Assembly: GCF_029893355.1 (NCBI RefSeq)
Contig: NZ_JARZAI010000006.1
Location: 62,001 to 126,000 of the forward strand
Direction of reading: 5' to 3'
Source of the DNA: Kitasatospora sp. MAA4
GTDB taxonomy: Bacteria; Actinomycetota; Actinomycetes; Streptomycetales; Streptomycetaceae
Length of the DNA stretch: 64,000 nucleotides
The notes below the pieces were generated by a model. The model was not told the DNA's origin. It searched no databases and saw only the letters and a program-made list of their open reading frames with translations. Positions 51,264 through 61,546 of this stretch are shown here, piece after piece. Position numbers and translations under genes: made by a program. How positions within the stretch are numbered: position 1 is the first letter of the stretch; each line of letters opens with the position of its first letter.

Positions 51264-51419
51264 GAGCGCTGCCCGAACTCGAGCCCTTCGAAGGGCGCGG
51301 ACCGCAGTCGATCGAGGAACCTCTCGCTCCCGAGGGTCGCCGAGCGATGGAGCATGGCCGGCAGCGCGTCCGTCGCTGTCGGCGAGCTCGGCGTCGAACA
51401 GATTCGGGGCGGTGTCCAT
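51239..51419 (-). pseudogene. Decayed copy of the island antitoxin gene
   Basis: The frame starts MDTAPNLFDAELADSD, then needs a frame change to read DALPAMLHRSATLGSERFLDRLRSAPFEGLEFGQRSYD, clearly the same protein as at 38320-38595. Relative to that gene it lacks about 28 codons between TAPNL and FDAEL and has lost two bases at the ATC codon in D(T/S)D-I-DALP. No toxin gene follows it. Confidence 0.78.
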
Positions 51420-51722
51420 GTGGCCGGCTCCTTCGGTGCAGCCGTCGAGTCGGTACGGCCGTTCCAGCGTAGGTCCGGGAGCGCGTCCGGCGTCAGTCGG
51501 AGCGTGAAGGCGCGCAAGGGCGCAGAAGAGCGCACGGCGACGGCGCGCAGCTGCCGACACGCTGTCGAGGGTCTCCGCATACCGCCGAATGGGGGCGTCA
51601 CGGTCCGCTTTGATCGGACTGCGGAGCGTCGTCTCGACGTCGGGCGAGCTGGTCGAGCGGTCGAGCGAGCGCGGCCGGGACGGGGCCTCCGCGTCTGAGA
51701 CCGCACGTGGAGAGGCAGCACG
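51420..51722. other. Intergenic region upstream of the encapsulin gene
   Basis: No gene is supported. The first 80 bases resemble the antitoxin promoter region at 38596-38690. The remainder must hold the promoter of the 2-MIB operon; GGAGAGG precedes ATG 51723. Confidence 0.55.
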
Positions 51723-53132
51723 ATGTCAGTCGAAACAACGGCAACACCGTCTCAGGACCAGGCCCAGCTCAGCCTGAGTACCGCAGCGGCACGGAACCTG
51801 GCGACCACCACCAAGTCCGAGCCCCAGATGCAGGGGATCAGCTCGCGGTGGCTGAGCAAGATGCTGCCATGGGTGCAGGTGTCCGGCGGTACGTACCGGG
51901 TCAACCGGCGCCTGTCGTACGCGGTCGGGCGCGGTCGGGTCGCGTTCGTCAAGAACGGCACGGCGGTCAGGGTGCTGGCGCCGACGCTGCGCGAAGTACC
52001 GGTCCTGCGCGGGTTCGAGGACGACGCGGTGCTGGAGGAGCTGGCGAGCCGGTTCACCCAGCGGGACTTCGAGCACGGCGACGTGATCGTCGAGGCGGGC
52101 CGGCCGATCGAGGAGGTCTTCCTGATCGCGCACGGCAAGGTCAACAAGATCGGCGCCGGGAAGTACGGCGTGAGCAGCGTACTCGGCGTGCTGGCGGACG
52201 GCGACCACCTCGGTGACGAGGCGCTGATGCAGTCGGACGCCAGCTGGGGCTACACCGTCAGGGCCGCCACCTCCGGTACGGTCCTCGCCCTGCCGTGGCC
52301 GGCCTTCCAGCAACTCGTCGACCGCTCCGACGCGTTGCGCGACCAGATCCTGCAGTACCTCGCCGACTCCCAGCAGGCGCAGAACAGGCACGGCGAGGCC
52401 GACATCGAGCTCGCCGCCGGCCACGAGGGCGAGCAGGAGCTGCCCGGCACCTTCGTGGACTACGAACTCGCGCCGCGCGAGTACGAGTTGAGTGTCGCGC
52501 AGACCGTACTGCGGGTGCACAGCCGGGTCGCCGACCTCTACAACAAGCCGATGAACCAGATCGAGCACCAGTTGCGGCTGACCATCGAGGCGCTGCGCGA
52601 GCGCCAGGAATGGGAGTTGGTCAACAACCGCGACTTCGGCCTGCTGCACAACGCCGACCACGAGCAGCGCATCCAGACCCAGGGGGGCCCGCCCACCCCG
52701 GACGACCTGGACGAGCTGCTGAGCATGCGCCGGGGCACCAAGGCGTTCTTCGCGCACCCCAAGGCGATCGCCGCCTTCGGCCGTGAGTGCAACAGCCGGG
52801 GGCTCTACTTCGGCAGCGTCGACGTCGACGGCCACCACCTGCCCGCCTGGCGCGGCGTGCCGATCCTCCCCTGCGGCAAGATCCCGATCGCGGACGGACA
52901 CACCACCTCGATCATCGCGATGCGCGTCGGCGAGGACAACCAGGGCGTGGTCGGGCTGCACCAGATCGGGATCCCGGACGAGTACGAGCCGGGCCTCAAC
53001 GTGCGGTTCATGGGGATCAACGAGAAGGCCGTCATCTCCTACCTGGTCAGCACCTACTACTCGGCCGCCGTGCTGGTCCCCGACGCGCTCGGCGTGCTGG
53101 AGAACGTCGAGGTCAGCCGTCGGCATGACTGA
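51723..53132 (+). CDS. Family 2B encapsulin shell protein (EshA-like, cNMP-binding)
   Basis: The 469-residue protein has the HK97-type encapsulin fold interrupted by a cyclic-nucleotide-binding insertion (about residues 92-218; [48 protein letters not shown]). The shell part resumes with [22 protein letters not shown] and ends with [36 protein letters not shown]. Family 2B encapsulins form compartments that hold the 2-MIB synthase encoded next; cNMP binding may control them. It is 49 bases upstream of that gene. Confidence 0.95.
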   Translation: MSVETTATPSQDQAQLSLSTAAARNLATTTKSEPQMQGISSRWLSKMLPWVQVSGGTYRVNRRLSYAVGRGRVAFVKNGTAVRVLAPTLREVPVLRGFEDDAVLEELASRFTQRDFEHGDVIVEAGRPIEEVFLIAHGKVNKIGAGKYGVSSVLGVLADGDHLGDEALMQSDASWGYTVRAATSGTVLALPWPAFQQLVDRSDALRDQILQYLADSQQAQNRHGEADIELAAGHEGEQELPGTFVDYELAPREYELSVAQTVLRVHSRVADLYNKPMNQIEHQLRLTIEALRERQEWELVNNRDFGLLHNADHEQRIQTQGGPPTPDDLDELLSMRRGTKAFFAHPKAIAAFGRECNSRGLYFGSVDVDGHHLPAWRGVPILPCGKIPIADGHTTSIIAMRVGEDNQGVVGLHQIGIPDEYEPGLNVRFMGINEKAVISYLVSTYYSAAVLVPDALGVLENVEVSRRHD

Positions 53133-53181
53133 CCCGCGCCGTCCTGTGCCGGGTCACCAACCGTGAAGGAGAGCTGAGACG

Positions 53182-54537
53182 GTGTCATCGCTGCCCCGAA
53201 CGTCCGCGCCCGCGGCCACCCACGGCCTCGCCGACCTGACCGACCTCGCCGACCTCGCCGACCGGCCCCGACGGATCGCCCCCGGTCCCAGCGGGCTCGG
53301 CACCGACGCGGCCGGCGTCCCCGCGCCGCCCGTTGCCGCCACGGCCGCTCTCAGGCGGGGGCGGCCCACCGCGGCCGGCTCGGGCGGCAGGCTTCCGCTC
53401 GGGCCGATCGGCGTGGGTCCCGACCGGTTGGGACTGTCGGCGCTGGACGTCCTGGTCCGGCCGCTGTCGGCGGACACGCCCGAACCGTCCGCGGCGGCAG
53501 CACCAGCCGCAGCGGCCGTGCCCGCCGTAGCGCCCGAGCGGAACGGGCCGCCGCAGCCGGGTGAGCCGATCCCGGGTCTCTACTACCACCCCATCCCCGA
53601 GCCCGATCCGGAGCGGGTGGCCGAGGTGAGCCGGCGGATCAAGACCTGGGCCGTGGACGAGGTCCAGCTCTACCCGCCGGAGTGGGAGGAGCAGTTCGAC
53701 GGCTTCGTCCTCGGCCGCTACATGGTCGCCTGCCACCCGGATGCCCCCACCGTCGACCATCTGATGCTCGCCACCCGGCTCATGGCGGCTGAGAACGTGC
53801 TGGACGACTGCTACTGCGAGGACCACGGCGGCTCGCCGGTCGGCCTCGGCGGCCGGCTCCTGCTGGCCCACACCGCCCTCGACCCGCTGCACACCACCGA
53901 GGAGTACCGGCCCGCCTGGGAGGAGTCCCTCCACGCGGACGCCCCTCGGCGCGCCTACCGCTCCGCGATGGACTACTTCGTCCGGGCCGCCACGCCCTCC
54001 CAGGCGGACCGGTACCGGCACGACATGGCCCGCCTCCACCTGGGGTACCTCGCCGAGGCGGCCTGGGCCGAGACGGACTACAGCCCGCAGGTCTGGGAGT
54101 ACCTGGCGATGCGCCAGTTCAACAACTTCCGCCCCTGCCCCACCATCACCGACACCGTCGGCGGCTACGAGCTCCCCGCCGACCTGCACACCCTGCCCGC
54201 CATGCAGCGCGTCATCGCACTCGCCTCCAACGCCACCACGATCGTCAACGACCTGTACTCGTACACCAAGGAGCTCGCCGCTCCCGGCAAGCACCTGAAC
54301 CTGCCGGTGGTAGTCGCCGAGCGCGAAGGCTGCGGCGACCGCGAGGCCTACCTGAAGGCGGTCGAAGTGCACAACGACCTGATGCACGCCTTCGAGACGG
54401 CGGCGGCCGCGCTGGCCCTCACCCATCCCGACCCGACGGTGCTGCGCTTCCTGCGCGGCGTCGCCGCCTGGGTCGACGGAAACCACCACTGGCACTGCAC
54501 CAACACCTACCGCTACAGCCTGCCCGATTTCTGGTAA
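53182..54537 (+). CDS. tpc: 2-methylisoborneol synthase
   Basis: The 451-residue class I terpene cyclase turns 2-methyl-GPP into 2-MIB. The first 125 residues are Pro/Ala/Gly-rich and disordered, with GPSGLGT (35-41) and GPIGVG (74-79), motifs of the cargo-loading type for encapsulins. The cyclase domain has the Asp-rich DDCYCED (near 209) and the NSE motif NDLYSYTKE (near 356), which bind magnesium. GTG 53182 has GGAGAG upstream. It sits between the shell and methyltransferase genes, 17 bases before the latter. Confidence 0.95.
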   Translation: MSSLPRTSAPAATHGLADLTDLADLADRPRRIAPGPSGLGTDAAGVPAPPVAATAALRRGRPTAAGSGGRLPLGPIGVGPDRLGLSALDVLVRPLSADTPEPSAAAAPAAAAVPAVAPERNGPPQPGEPIPGLYYHPIPEPDPERVAEVSRRIKTWAVDEVQLYPPEWEEQFDGFVLGRYMVACHPDAPTVDHLMLATRLMAAENVLDDCYCEDHGGSPVGLGGRLLLAHTALDPLHTTEEYRPAWEESLHADAPRRAYRSAMDYFVRAATPSQADRYRHDMARLHLGYLAEAAWAETDYSPQVWEYLAMRQFNNFRPCPTITDTVGGYELPADLHTLPAMQRVIALASNATTIVNDLYSYTKELAAPGKHLNLPVVVAEREGCGDREAYLKAVEVHNDLMHAFETAAAALALTHPDPTVLRFLRGVAAWVDGNHHWHCTNTYRYSLPDFW

Positions 54538-54554
54538 CCAGGGAGCTGACCGAA

Positions 54555-55451
54555 GTGACCACGCTGGACCTCACACCCGACACCGCAACCGACGCCGGCG
54601 CGGGGACCGCGATCCCCGGTCCTGCGACGCCGTACCAGGACGACATCGCCCGCTACTGGGACCAGGAAGCCCGTCCCGTCAACCTGCGGCTCGGCGACGT
54701 CGACGGCCTCTACCACCACCACTACGGGATCGGGGACGTCGACGTCGCCGCCCTCGGCGCCCCCGGCGACAGCGAGCGCGAGAAGAAGGTGATCACCGAG
54801 CTGCACCGGCTGGAGTCCGCCCAGGCCGATGTGCTGCTCGACCACCTGGGCGACGTCCCGCGCGACGGCATGCTGGTGGACGCCGGCTGCGGCCGGGGCG
54901 GCTCGATGGTCATGGCGCACCAGCGCTTCGGCTGCCGCGTCGAGGGCGTGACGCTCTCGGCCAAGCAGGCCGACTTCGCCAACCAGCGCGTGCGTCAGCT
55001 CGGCATCGACGCCTACGTCCGCTCGCAGGTCTGCAACATGCTGGACATGCCGTTCGAGACCGGCCAGGCGGCCGCCTCGTGGAACAACGAGTCCAGCATG
55101 TACGTGGACCTGCACGACCTGTTCGCGGAGCACTCCCGCGTGCTGTCGGTCGGCGGCCGTTACGTGACCATCACCGGCTGCTGGAACCCCGTCTACGGGC
55201 AGCCCTCGAAGTGGGTCTCGCAGATCAACGCCCACTTCGAGTGCAACATCCACTCCCGTCGGGAGTACCTGCGCGCCATGGCCGACAACCGCCTGGTCCC
55301 GCAGGCCGTCATCGACCTCACCGCGGCGACGCTGCCCTACTGGGAGCTGCGGGCCACGTCCTCGCTGGTCACCGGCATCGAGGAGGCGTTCCTCAACTCC
55401 TACAGGGACGGTTCCTTCCAGTACCTGCTGATCGCCGCCGACCGGGTCTGA
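54555..55451 (+). CDS. gppmt: Geranyl diphosphate 2-C-methyltransferase
   Basis: The 298-residue SAM enzyme methylates GPP at C2 for the neighbouring 2-MIB synthase. SAM motif I is LVDAGCGRGGSMVMAHQRFG; SWNNESSMYVDLHDLF and GRYVTITGCWNPVYGQPSKWV are typical of GPP and related C-methyltransferases. The N-terminal arm has the YWDQEARPVNLRLGDVDGLYHHHYGIG region. GTG 54555 has GGGAGCTGACC upstream. It is the last gene of the operon. Confidence 0.95.
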   Translation: MTTLDLTPDTATDAGAGTAIPGPATPYQDDIARYWDQEARPVNLRLGDVDGLYHHHYGIGDVDVAALGAPGDSEREKKVITELHRLESAQADVLLDHLGDVPRDGMLVDAGCGRGGSMVMAHQRFGCRVEGVTLSAKQADFANQRVRQLGIDAYVRSQVCNMLDMPFETGQAAASWNNESSMYVDLHDLFAEHSRVLSVGGRYVTITGCWNPVYGQPSKWVSQINAHFECNIHSRREYLRAMADNRLVPQAVIDLTAATLPYWELRATSSLVTGIEEAFLNSYRDGSFQYLLIAADRV

Positions 55452-55485
55452 CCCGGGTCCGACCTGGTCTGACCGGGTTCGAGCA

Positions 55486-55517
55486 CGGTCGGGGGCCTTT
55501 CGGGAGGCCCCCGACCG
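55486..55517. terminator. Strong bidirectional terminator after the 2-MIB operon
   Basis: CGGTCGGGGGCCT, loop TTCGGG, AGGCCCCCGACCG form a perfect 13-bp stem between the convergent methyltransferase and MerR genes. Confidence 0.85.
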
Positions 55518-55529
55518 CGCGGGCACCGG

Positions 55530-56303
55530 TCAGCTCAGCCGGGCGTCGGCGTAGCGGACCATCGCGTCGCGCTGGTAGACGGCCAGGCCGTCGGCGATCT
55601 TGTCGAAGTTCGCACGGAACTGCGGGTCGTCGACGTAGGTCTGCGCCAGGCCCTTGTAGGCGGGCGCGTTCGGGGTCCAGAACCGGCAGACGCTCCGGTA
55701 GTGGGCGTCCACTTCATCCTGCACCGCGGGGTCGGCCACCGGAGTGCCGGCCACCATGAACTCCGCCATGCGGATCATCTGCGCCGTCGCCTCCCGCTGC
55801 CACCGCTCCTGGTCCGCGGCGGTCATCGTCTCGACGGCCTGCCGGGACTGCTCCCACGCCTCCGGCCACCGCTCGCGCACCTCGGCCTCGCGGGCCGCGT
55901 TCTCGGGAGACTGCTCGAACCCCTCGAACAGGTTCTCCGGCCTGTTGATCTTCGCCATCGCGTTGTCCTCCTCGGCTTCCTCCAGTTCGGCGATGGTGCG
56001 CCCGACCGTACGAGCGAGCGTGTCCAACCGGTCCCGCTCGCTCAGCAGCCGCCGGTGGTGCTCGCGCAGCACGGCCACCTGATCGACCTGGCTGTCCAGG
56101 ACCGCCTGGATCTCGCGCAGCCCCAGGCCCAACTCCCGCATCAGCAGGATCTGTTGCAGGCGCAGCAGATCCGCCTCCTCGTAGTGGCGGTGCCCGTTGC
56201 CACCGATCCACGCAGGCGGCAGCAGACCGATCTCGTCGTAGTGCCGCAGGGTCCGGGACGTCACCCCGGACATCCGGGCCACATCCGCGATCGACCAGGC
56301 CAT
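55530..56303 (-). CDS. TipA-type MerR-family regulator
   Basis: The 257-residue protein has a MerR HTH ([45 protein letters not shown]), a coiled dimerisation helix ([31 protein letters not shown]) and a C-terminal TipAS antibiotic-binding-like domain ([33 protein letters not shown]). The HTH is preceded by GGGAGG. It diverges from an ABC exporter and probably activates it on drug binding. Confidence 0.93.
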   Translation of the reverse strand: MAWSIADVARMSGVTSRTLRHYDEIGLLPPAWIGGNGHRHYEEADLLRLQQILLMRELGLGLREIQAVLDSQVDQVAVLREHHRRLLSERDRLDTLARTVGRTIAELEEAEEDNAMAKINRPENLFEGFEQSPENAAREAEVRERWPEAWEQSRQAVETMTAADQERWQREATAQMIRMAEFMVAGTPVADPAVQDEVDAHYRSVCRFWTPNAPAYKGLAQTYVDDPQFRANFDKIADGLAVYQRDAMVRYADARLS

Positions 56304-56349
56304 TGCCGCGCCTCCCATCGCCGGGCCGGTCTGTCCGGCCACACAGCTG

Positions 56350-56380
56350 ACCGTAGGAGTTGACGTAGCGGAAAGCGCAA
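56350..56380 (-). promoter_or_regulatory. MerR-type promoter of the regulator gene
   Basis: On the minus strand TTGCGC, a 19-base spacer and TACGGT form a -35/-10 pair with the long spacer characteristic of MerR-controlled promoters. It lies 47 bases upstream of the regulator ATG. Confidence 0.6.
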
Positions 56381-56545
56381 GCCCACGCTCGCCCGCCTTG
56401 CCATGAGCCCTCCACGACGACAACCGCGGCCGCCGGTGGAGGCGGGGGTAAACCCCACCCTCGGGAGGCCGGGTGCCGGGGTGGTCGTGGCACCTCCCGG
56501 TTTCTAGCGTGGACGGTGTTGATGACCAGCGCTGGAGGGAACACC

Positions 56546-57373
56546 ATGGGACCGCGTGCCGAGCACCCGCAGGCCGAGCAGTGGCAGCAGCAAATCGAGC
56601 CACCCGCGGTCGAGTTGCGGGGAGTGCGGCGGCTGTACGGGCGGGGTGACAGTGCGGTGCAGGCGCTGCGGGGGATCGATCTGGTGCTGCCGCGGGGCAG
56701 CTTCACGGCGGTGATGGGTCCCTCCGGGTCCGGCAAGAGCACCTTCCTGCAGTGCGCGGCGGGACTGGACCGGCCCAGTTCGGGTGAGGTCCTGCTGGGC
56801 GGGGAGGCGATCACCGAGCTGAGTGAGAACCGGCTGACCGAGCTGCGCCGCAGCCGGATCGGCTTCGTCTTCCAATCCTTCAACCTGCTGCCCTCGCTGA
56901 CGGTCCAGCAGAACGTCCTACTGCCGCAGCGACTCGCGGGGCAGCGCCAGGACCGGCGCCGGGCCAAGGAGTTGCTCACCCAGGTCGGGCTGGGCGAGCA
57001 CGGCGGCCGGCGGCCCGGCCAGCTCTCCGGCGGCCAGCAGCAGCGGGTGGCGATCGCCCGGGCGCTGATCACCCAGCCAGAGGTGGTCTTCGCGGACGAG
57101 CCGACCGGTGCGCTGGACACCCGTACCGCGCAGGAGGTGCTCGGGCTGCTGCGCCGGGCGGTGGACACCCTGGGCGCCACCATCGTGATGGTCACCCACG
57201 ACCCGGTGGCCGCCGCACACGCCGACCGGGTGCTCTTCCTGGCCGACGGGTCGCTGGCCGGAGCGCTGGAGCGGCCCGACGCGCAGACCGTGGCCGACCG
57301 GATGGTCCGGCTCGCCTCGGCGGCCGCGAGCGCCGACCACGGCACGGGCCACGGTACGGCGGTGGCGGCATGA
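56546..57373 (+). CDS. ABC transporter ATP-binding protein (MacB/LolD type)
   Basis: The 275-residue ATPase has Walker [11 protein letters not shown]-loop [10 protein letters not shown], signature LSGGQQQR, Walker [13 protein letters not shown] and H-loop VTHD. ATG 56546 is chosen for GGAGGG upstream; GTG 56516 after a TAGCGT box would give a longer leaderless form. It overlaps the permease start (ATGA) and lies divergent from the TipA-type regulator, so drug export is likely. Confidence 0.95.
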   Translation: MGPRAEHPQAEQWQQQIEPPAVELRGVRRLYGRGDSAVQALRGIDLVLPRGSFTAVMGPSGSGKSTFLQCAAGLDRPSSGEVLLGGEAITELSENRLTELRRSRIGFVFQSFNLLPSLTVQQNVLLPQRLAGQRQDRRRAKELLTQVGLGEHGGRRPGQLSGGQQQRVAIARALITQPEVVFADEPTGALDTRTAQEVLGLLRRAVDTLGATIVMVTHDPVAAAHADRVLFLADGSLAGALERPDAQTVADRMVRLASAAASADHGTGHGTAVAA

Positions 57374-59943
57374 GCAACGGACTCGCGCGCGCCTCAGTGC
57401 GCTTCCGTCCCGCCGCGTTCGCCGGCAGCTTCGTGGCGCTGCTCTTCGCCGCCGCGATCATCACCGCCTGCGGCACCCTGCTGCAGACCGGTCTGACCGC
57501 CCACCTGGCGCCGGTGCGCTACGCGCAGACGCCGGTGCTGGTGGCCGCCGACCAGAGCGCGCGGATCTCCGTCAAGCAGGGCAAGAACCACGAGACGCGG
57601 TCCACGCCCCTGCCGGAGCGGGCCCGGGTGGACGCGGCGCTGGCCCAGCGGATCGCGGCCGAACCCGGCGTCGCGGCCGCCGCAGCGGACTTCGACTTCC
57701 CGCTGCTGCTCACGCCGGCGCAGGCCGCGCCGGCAGACGCCGCGAGCGCGCTGACCGGTCGGCCCTTCTCGGCCGCCGCCGCGACCGGTGCGGCGAGCGC
57801 CCTCGCCGAGGGCCGCGCCCCTGGCGCCGGCGAGGTGGCCTTGGACGCCGGCACCGCACACGCCCGCCGGCTGACCGTCGGCGACCGGATCACGTTGACC
57901 GCGCCCGGCGCGGACTCCACCGCCTATCGCATCTCCGGTCTGACGCCCGAAGCCCAACTCCCGGTCTCCACAGCCTGGTTCGCCGACGACCTCGCGGGCC
58001 GCCTGTCCGGACACCCCGGCCTGGCCGACGCGATCGCCGTCCAGCCGCGGGCCGGCGTCAGCACGGCGGAGCTGGCCCGCCAGGTCCGCCAGGCCGTCGG
58101 GTCCGGCCCGCAGGTGCTGACCGGGAACGCCCGCACCACCGTCGAACAGCCGCAGCTCGGCGCGGCCAAGGTGATGCTCATCGCGCTCGGCGGCTCCTTC
58201 GGCGGTATCGCGACGATGACCGCGGTCTTCGTGGTGATGGGCACCGTCGCACTCGCAGCCGGCCAGCGCGGACGCGAGTTCGCGCTACTGCGCGCGATCG
58301 GCGCCACCCCCCGGCAGATCCGGCGCACCATCGCCACCGAGACGATGCTGCTGGCGCCGGTCGCGGGAGCGGTCGGCGTGCTGCCCGGTCTGGCGCTGGC
58401 GCACTGGTGGCTGGGCCAGCTGGTCGCACGGGGCGCGGTGCCGCAGGGGGTGTCGCTGTCGGTGGGGCCGATCCCGATGCTGGCCGCGGTGGGCATCGGT
58501 CTGCTGGCCGCGCTGGGCGCCGGGTACCTGGCGGCGCGCCGCCCGTCCCGGATGCGGCCCAGCCAGGCGCTGGGCGAGGCCGCGATCGAGCGGGTCCGCC
58601 CTGGCGTGGTGCGTACGGTGCTCGGCACGCTGGCCCTGGTCGGCGGCGTGGTGCTGGCGACGGTCGCCGCGCAGCAGGCCGGTGCCGACGCCGCGAACAC
58701 CGCGCTCGGCGTGGTGATGTGCTTCCTGCTGGCGGTGGCGCTGCTCGGCCCGCTGCTGGCCCACCTGTTCGCGACCCTGCTCGGCCTGCCGCTGCGCGGC
58801 GGCGGCGCGGGCGCCGCCGGTTCGCTGGCCGCCGACAACGCCCGCGCCAACTCCCGCCGGCTGGCCTCCGCGATCACCCCGATCGTCATGGTCACCGCGT
58901 TCTGCGGCACGCTGCTCTTCCTGCAGACCACCGTCAGCCACGTGTCCGCCCAGCAGGTGCGCGGCGGCATCGTCGCCGACCAGGTGCTCATTTCGGCCGG
59001 TCCGGGTCTGCCGGCGGGCACCGCCGACCGGGCGGCCCACCTCCCGGGCGTGGACGCGGCGGTCGGGGTACTGCGCGGCTCGGCCCTCTACCGCTCTGGC
59101 GACACGCTGGCCTCCGCGAGCGTGCTGGGCGTCTCGGGCGACCCTGCGCAGCTGACCCGGGTGCTCGACCTGGGGATCCGCAGCGGCTCACTCGCCGCCC
59201 TGGGCGGCCCCGGCGACAGCACCACGAACGTGGCGCTCGACGCGCAGCTGGCCGAGACCCTCGGCGTGAAGGTCGGCGACCCCGTCCCGTTCTGGCTCGG
59301 CGACGGCACCGAGGTGCGGCCCACCCTGGTCGCCACCTATCAGCGCGGCCTGGGCCTGGGCCAGGTCCTGCTGCCCCGGACGGCACTGGCGGGCCACGTG
59401 GTGGCCGGCTTCGACAGCCAGGTGCTGGTCGCCGACGCGCCGGGCGCCGACCACGGCGCGGTGGCGTCCGCGCTGGGCCGACTGGGCGTCCCCGCGCTGA
59501 CCGTCACCGACGCCGCCGGCTTCGGCGTGCAGGCCGACCACGACCGGGAGATCAACAGCTGGGCCAACACCGTGATGGCGGCGGTGCTCGGCGGCTTCGC
59601 AGCCGTCGCCTCGGCCAACACGCTGGTGATGACCGTGCTGGACCGCCGCCGGGAGGTCGGCCTGCTGCGGCTGGCGGGTACCACCCGCCGCCAGGTGCGC
59701 GGGATGCTCCGCTGGGAGGCGCTGCTGGTGGCCTCCACCGGCCTGCTGCTGGGCGGCGCGATCGCCTGGACGACGCTGGTCCCGGTCGCCCGCGGCCTCA
59801 CCGGCGGCTCGCCGTACATCCCGGCCGGCACCGCCGTGCCGCTGGCCGTCGCCGTGGTCGTCCTCGCGCTGGCCGCGACCGCCCTGCCCGGCCGCGCGCT
59901 GCTGCGCATCCGGCCGGTCGAGGCGGGGGCGGGCAAGCAGTGA
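57370..59943 (+). CDS. ABC transporter permease (FtsX/MacB type, 10-helix)
   Basis: The 857-residue protein has an N-terminal helix, a large extracytoplasmic MacB-type domain, and two FtsX blocks of three or four helices (about residues 265-415 and 720-845; [25 protein letters not shown] and [25 protein letters not shown]). A central helix pair separates a second extracytoplasmic domain. The overlap with the ATPase ensures matched expression. Confidence 0.93.
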   Translation: MSNGLARASVRFRPAAFAGSFVALLFAAAIITACGTLLQTGLTAHLAPVRYAQTPVLVAADQSARISVKQGKNHETRSTPLPERARVDAALAQRIAAEPGVAAAAADFDFPLLLTPAQAAPADAASALTGRPFSAAAATGAASALAEGRAPGAGEVALDAGTAHARRLTVGDRITLTAPGADSTAYRISGLTPEAQLPVSTAWFADDLAGRLSGHPGLADAIAVQPRAGVSTAELARQVRQAVGSGPQVLTGNARTTVEQPQLGAAKVMLIALGGSFGGIATMTAVFVVMGTVALAAGQRGREFALLRAIGATPRQIRRTIATETMLLAPVAGAVGVLPGLALAHWWLGQLVARGAVPQGVSLSVGPIPMLAAVGIGLLAALGAGYLAARRPSRMRPSQALGEAAIERVRPGVVRTVLGTLALVGGVVLATVAAQQAGADAANTALGVVMCFLLAVALLGPLLAHLFATLLGLPLRGGGAGAAGSLAADNARANSRRLASAITPIVMVTAFCGTLLFLQTTVSHVSAQQVRGGIVADQVLISAGPGLPAGTADRAAHLPGVDAAVGVLRGSALYRSGDTLASASVLGVSGDPAQLTRVLDLGIRSGSLAALGGPGDSTTNVALDAQLAETLGVKVGDPVPFWLGDGTEVRPTLVATYQRGLGLGQVLLPRTALAGHVVAGFDSQVLVADAPGADHGAVASALGRLGVPALTVTDAAGFGVQADHDREINSWANTVMAAVLGGFAAVASANTLVMTVLDRRREVGLLRLAGTTRRQVRGMLRWEALLVASTGLLLGGAIAWTTLVPVARGLTGGSPYIPAGTAVPLAVAVVVLALAATALPGRALLRIRPVEAGAGKQ

Positions 59944-60041
59944 GCGCGCAGGACGAAACAGCTGCGGCAGCAGATCCGGTGACGAATGCTCATATCGGGA
60001 AGGCTTTGAGTTGGAACCACCCACCGGCGGTGAACACTTGC

Positions 60042-60047
60042 TAGCCT
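60042..60047 (+). promoter_or_regulatory. -10 box of a leaderless promoter for the oxidoreductase
   Basis: TAGCCT, six bases, then ATG 60054; no Shine-Dalgarno is present. Confidence 0.5.
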
Positions 60048-60053
60048 TGCGCC

Positions 60054-60890
60054 ATGCGGATAGGCGTGAATGTCCCGAACTTCGGACCTGGTACAACCCC
60101 GGACAATCTGGCCCGCTGGGCCAAAACCGTGGAGGGTCTCGGCTTCGATCTGTTGATGGTCTCCGACCATGTCGCTGTCACTCCGGATGTCGCCAAACAG
60201 TATCCGGCGCCGTTCTACGAGCCCTTCACCACGCTCGCCTGGCTGGCCGGGATCACCACCACGATAGAGCTGGGGACCACCGTTCTCATCGTCCCCTATC
60301 GTCATCCCCTGCTGACGGCCCGAATGGCGGCCAATCTTCAGCAACTCAGCGGCGGACGACTGATTCTCGGCGTCGGAATCGGTTGGGCGCGGGAGGAGTT
60401 CGAGGCGCTCGGCGTGCCCCACGAGCGGCGGGGCGCACTGACCGACGAGCACCTTCGAGCCATGCAGGCCGCATGGGACAACGAGGCCGACTATCGCTGC
60501 GGACAGATTCCGCTCTGGGTGGGCGGCCACCACGACGCCGGATTGCGCCGGGCCGTGGAGTTCGGTACGGCCTGGCACCCGCTGCGGCTCACCATGTCGG
60601 CGTACCTGGAGAAGCTGGAGCGGCTGAAGTCCATTGCCGCCGAACTCCAGCGGCCGGTACCGGCTTTGGCTCCGCGCATCATCCTGCGGCTGACCGATGA
60701 GCCGCTGACCCACCCGGAACGCCGGGCCGGTGAGGGCACCATCGAGCAGATCCTCGACGACCTCGAGCAGCTGCGGCTCTCCGGCGCCGAGACCGTGGTG
60801 CTCGACCCGTACAACGGCGATCCGAACGAGACCCTCCGGCCCGAGGTGGCATGGCACGCGCTGGCCACCGTCGCCATGCACCGGTCCTAG
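60054..60890 (+). CDS. LLM-class, probably F420-dependent, oxidoreductase
   Basis: The 278-residue protein has the luciferase-like TIM barrel: MRIGVNVPNFG, DLLMVSDHVAV, TTIELGTTVLIVPYRHPLLTARMAANLQQLSGGRLILGVGIGWAREEFEALGV, and PLWVGGHHDAGLRRAVEFGTAWHP. The GIGW and F420-type strand contacts are typical of Streptomyces relatives that use F420 rather than FMN. It is followed after 36 bases by a deaminase gene, perhaps in one transcript. Confidence 0.93.
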   Translation: MRIGVNVPNFGPGTTPDNLARWAKTVEGLGFDLLMVSDHVAVTPDVAKQYPAPFYEPFTTLAWLAGITTTIELGTTVLIVPYRHPLLTARMAANLQQLSGGRLILGVGIGWAREEFEALGVPHERRGALTDEHLRAMQAAWDNEADYRCGQIPLWVGGHHDAGLRRAVEFGTAWHPLRLTMSAYLEKLERLKSIAAELQRPVPALAPRIILRLTDEPLTHPERRAGEGTIEQILDDLEQLRLSGAETVVLDPYNGDPNETLRPEVAWHALATVAMHRS

Positions 60891-60926
60891 CCAATGTCCG
60901 ACCGTTCCCCCCGAGATGGAGCAACA

Positions 60927-61475
60927 GTGGCCCCCAACGACCACGCCCTTCCCCAGAGCGACGCTGACCGCGCCGCCGCCGTCAGCGAGGCCGACCTGCC
61001 CTACCTGCGCCGTTGCCTGGAGCTGGCGGCCGAGGCGGTGGACGCCGGCGACGGGCCGTTCGGATCCGTGCTGGTCGACGCGGATGGCAAGATCGTGTCC
61101 GAGGACCGCAACCGCGAGTCCACCACCGGCGACCCGACCATGCACCCGGAGTTCGAACTCGCCCGGTGGGCCGCGACCAACCTGAGCCCCGAGGAGCGGG
61201 CCGCGGCGACCGTCTACACCTCGGGCGAGCACTGCCCGATGTGCGCGGCCGCGCACGGCTGGGTCGGACTGGGCCGCATCGTGTACGCGAGTTCGTCCCA
61301 GCAGGCCCGGGACTGGAAGGCCGAATGGGGCGTTCCGGTGACCTCGCCGCTGAGCCCGCTGGCCATTCAGGACGTCGTCCCGGGACTTGAGGTAGCCGGC
61401 CCGTCCCCCGAATTCGCAGCCCAGGTACGCGAGTTGCAGCTGCGTTTCCGTACCCGGATCAACGCGGCCAACTGA
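60927..61475 (+). CDS. Nucleoside/guanine deaminase-type protein
   Basis: The protein of about 182 residues has the zinc-deaminase motifs: HPEFE (HxE, near residue 70) and CPMCAAAHGW (PCxxC type), with VLVDADGKIVSEDRNRESTTGDPTMHPEF before. The C-terminal part resembles guanine deaminases (GLEVAGPSPEFAAQVRELQLRF). GTG 60927 has GGAG upstream; ATG 60894 adds 11 residues without a Shine-Dalgarno and is possible. Confidence 0.92.
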   Translation: MAPNDHALPQSDADRAAAVSEADLPYLRRCLELAAEAVDAGDGPFGSVLVDADGKIVSEDRNRESTTGDPTMHPEFELARWAATNLSPEERAAATVYTSGEHCPMCAAAHGWVGLGRIVYASSSQQARDWKAEWGVPVTSPLSPLAIQDVVPGLEVAGPSPEFAAQVRELQLRFRTRINAAN

Positions 61476-61479
61476 GCAA

Positions 61480-61533
61480 CGATACGAATCCGGGCCTGGC
61501 AGCGAATTCGCTGCCAGGCCCGGATTCGTATCG
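61480..61533. terminator. 54-bp perfect palindrome between convergent genes
   Basis: The arms CGATACGAATCCGGG then CCTGGCAGCGAA and their complement make 27 perfect base pairs with no spacer, centred on GAATTC. It lies between the deaminase stop at 61475 and the convergent cupin stop at 61547, so it probably terminates both transcripts, each as a very long hairpin. Confidence 0.8.
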
Positions 61534-61546
61534 CCGAGTCCGCGGA

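Noticed and set aside
58285..61256. Long minus-strand frames opposite the permease and F420 oxidoreductase
   Set aside because: They are shadows of high-GC coding DNA; no domain or ribosome site supports them.
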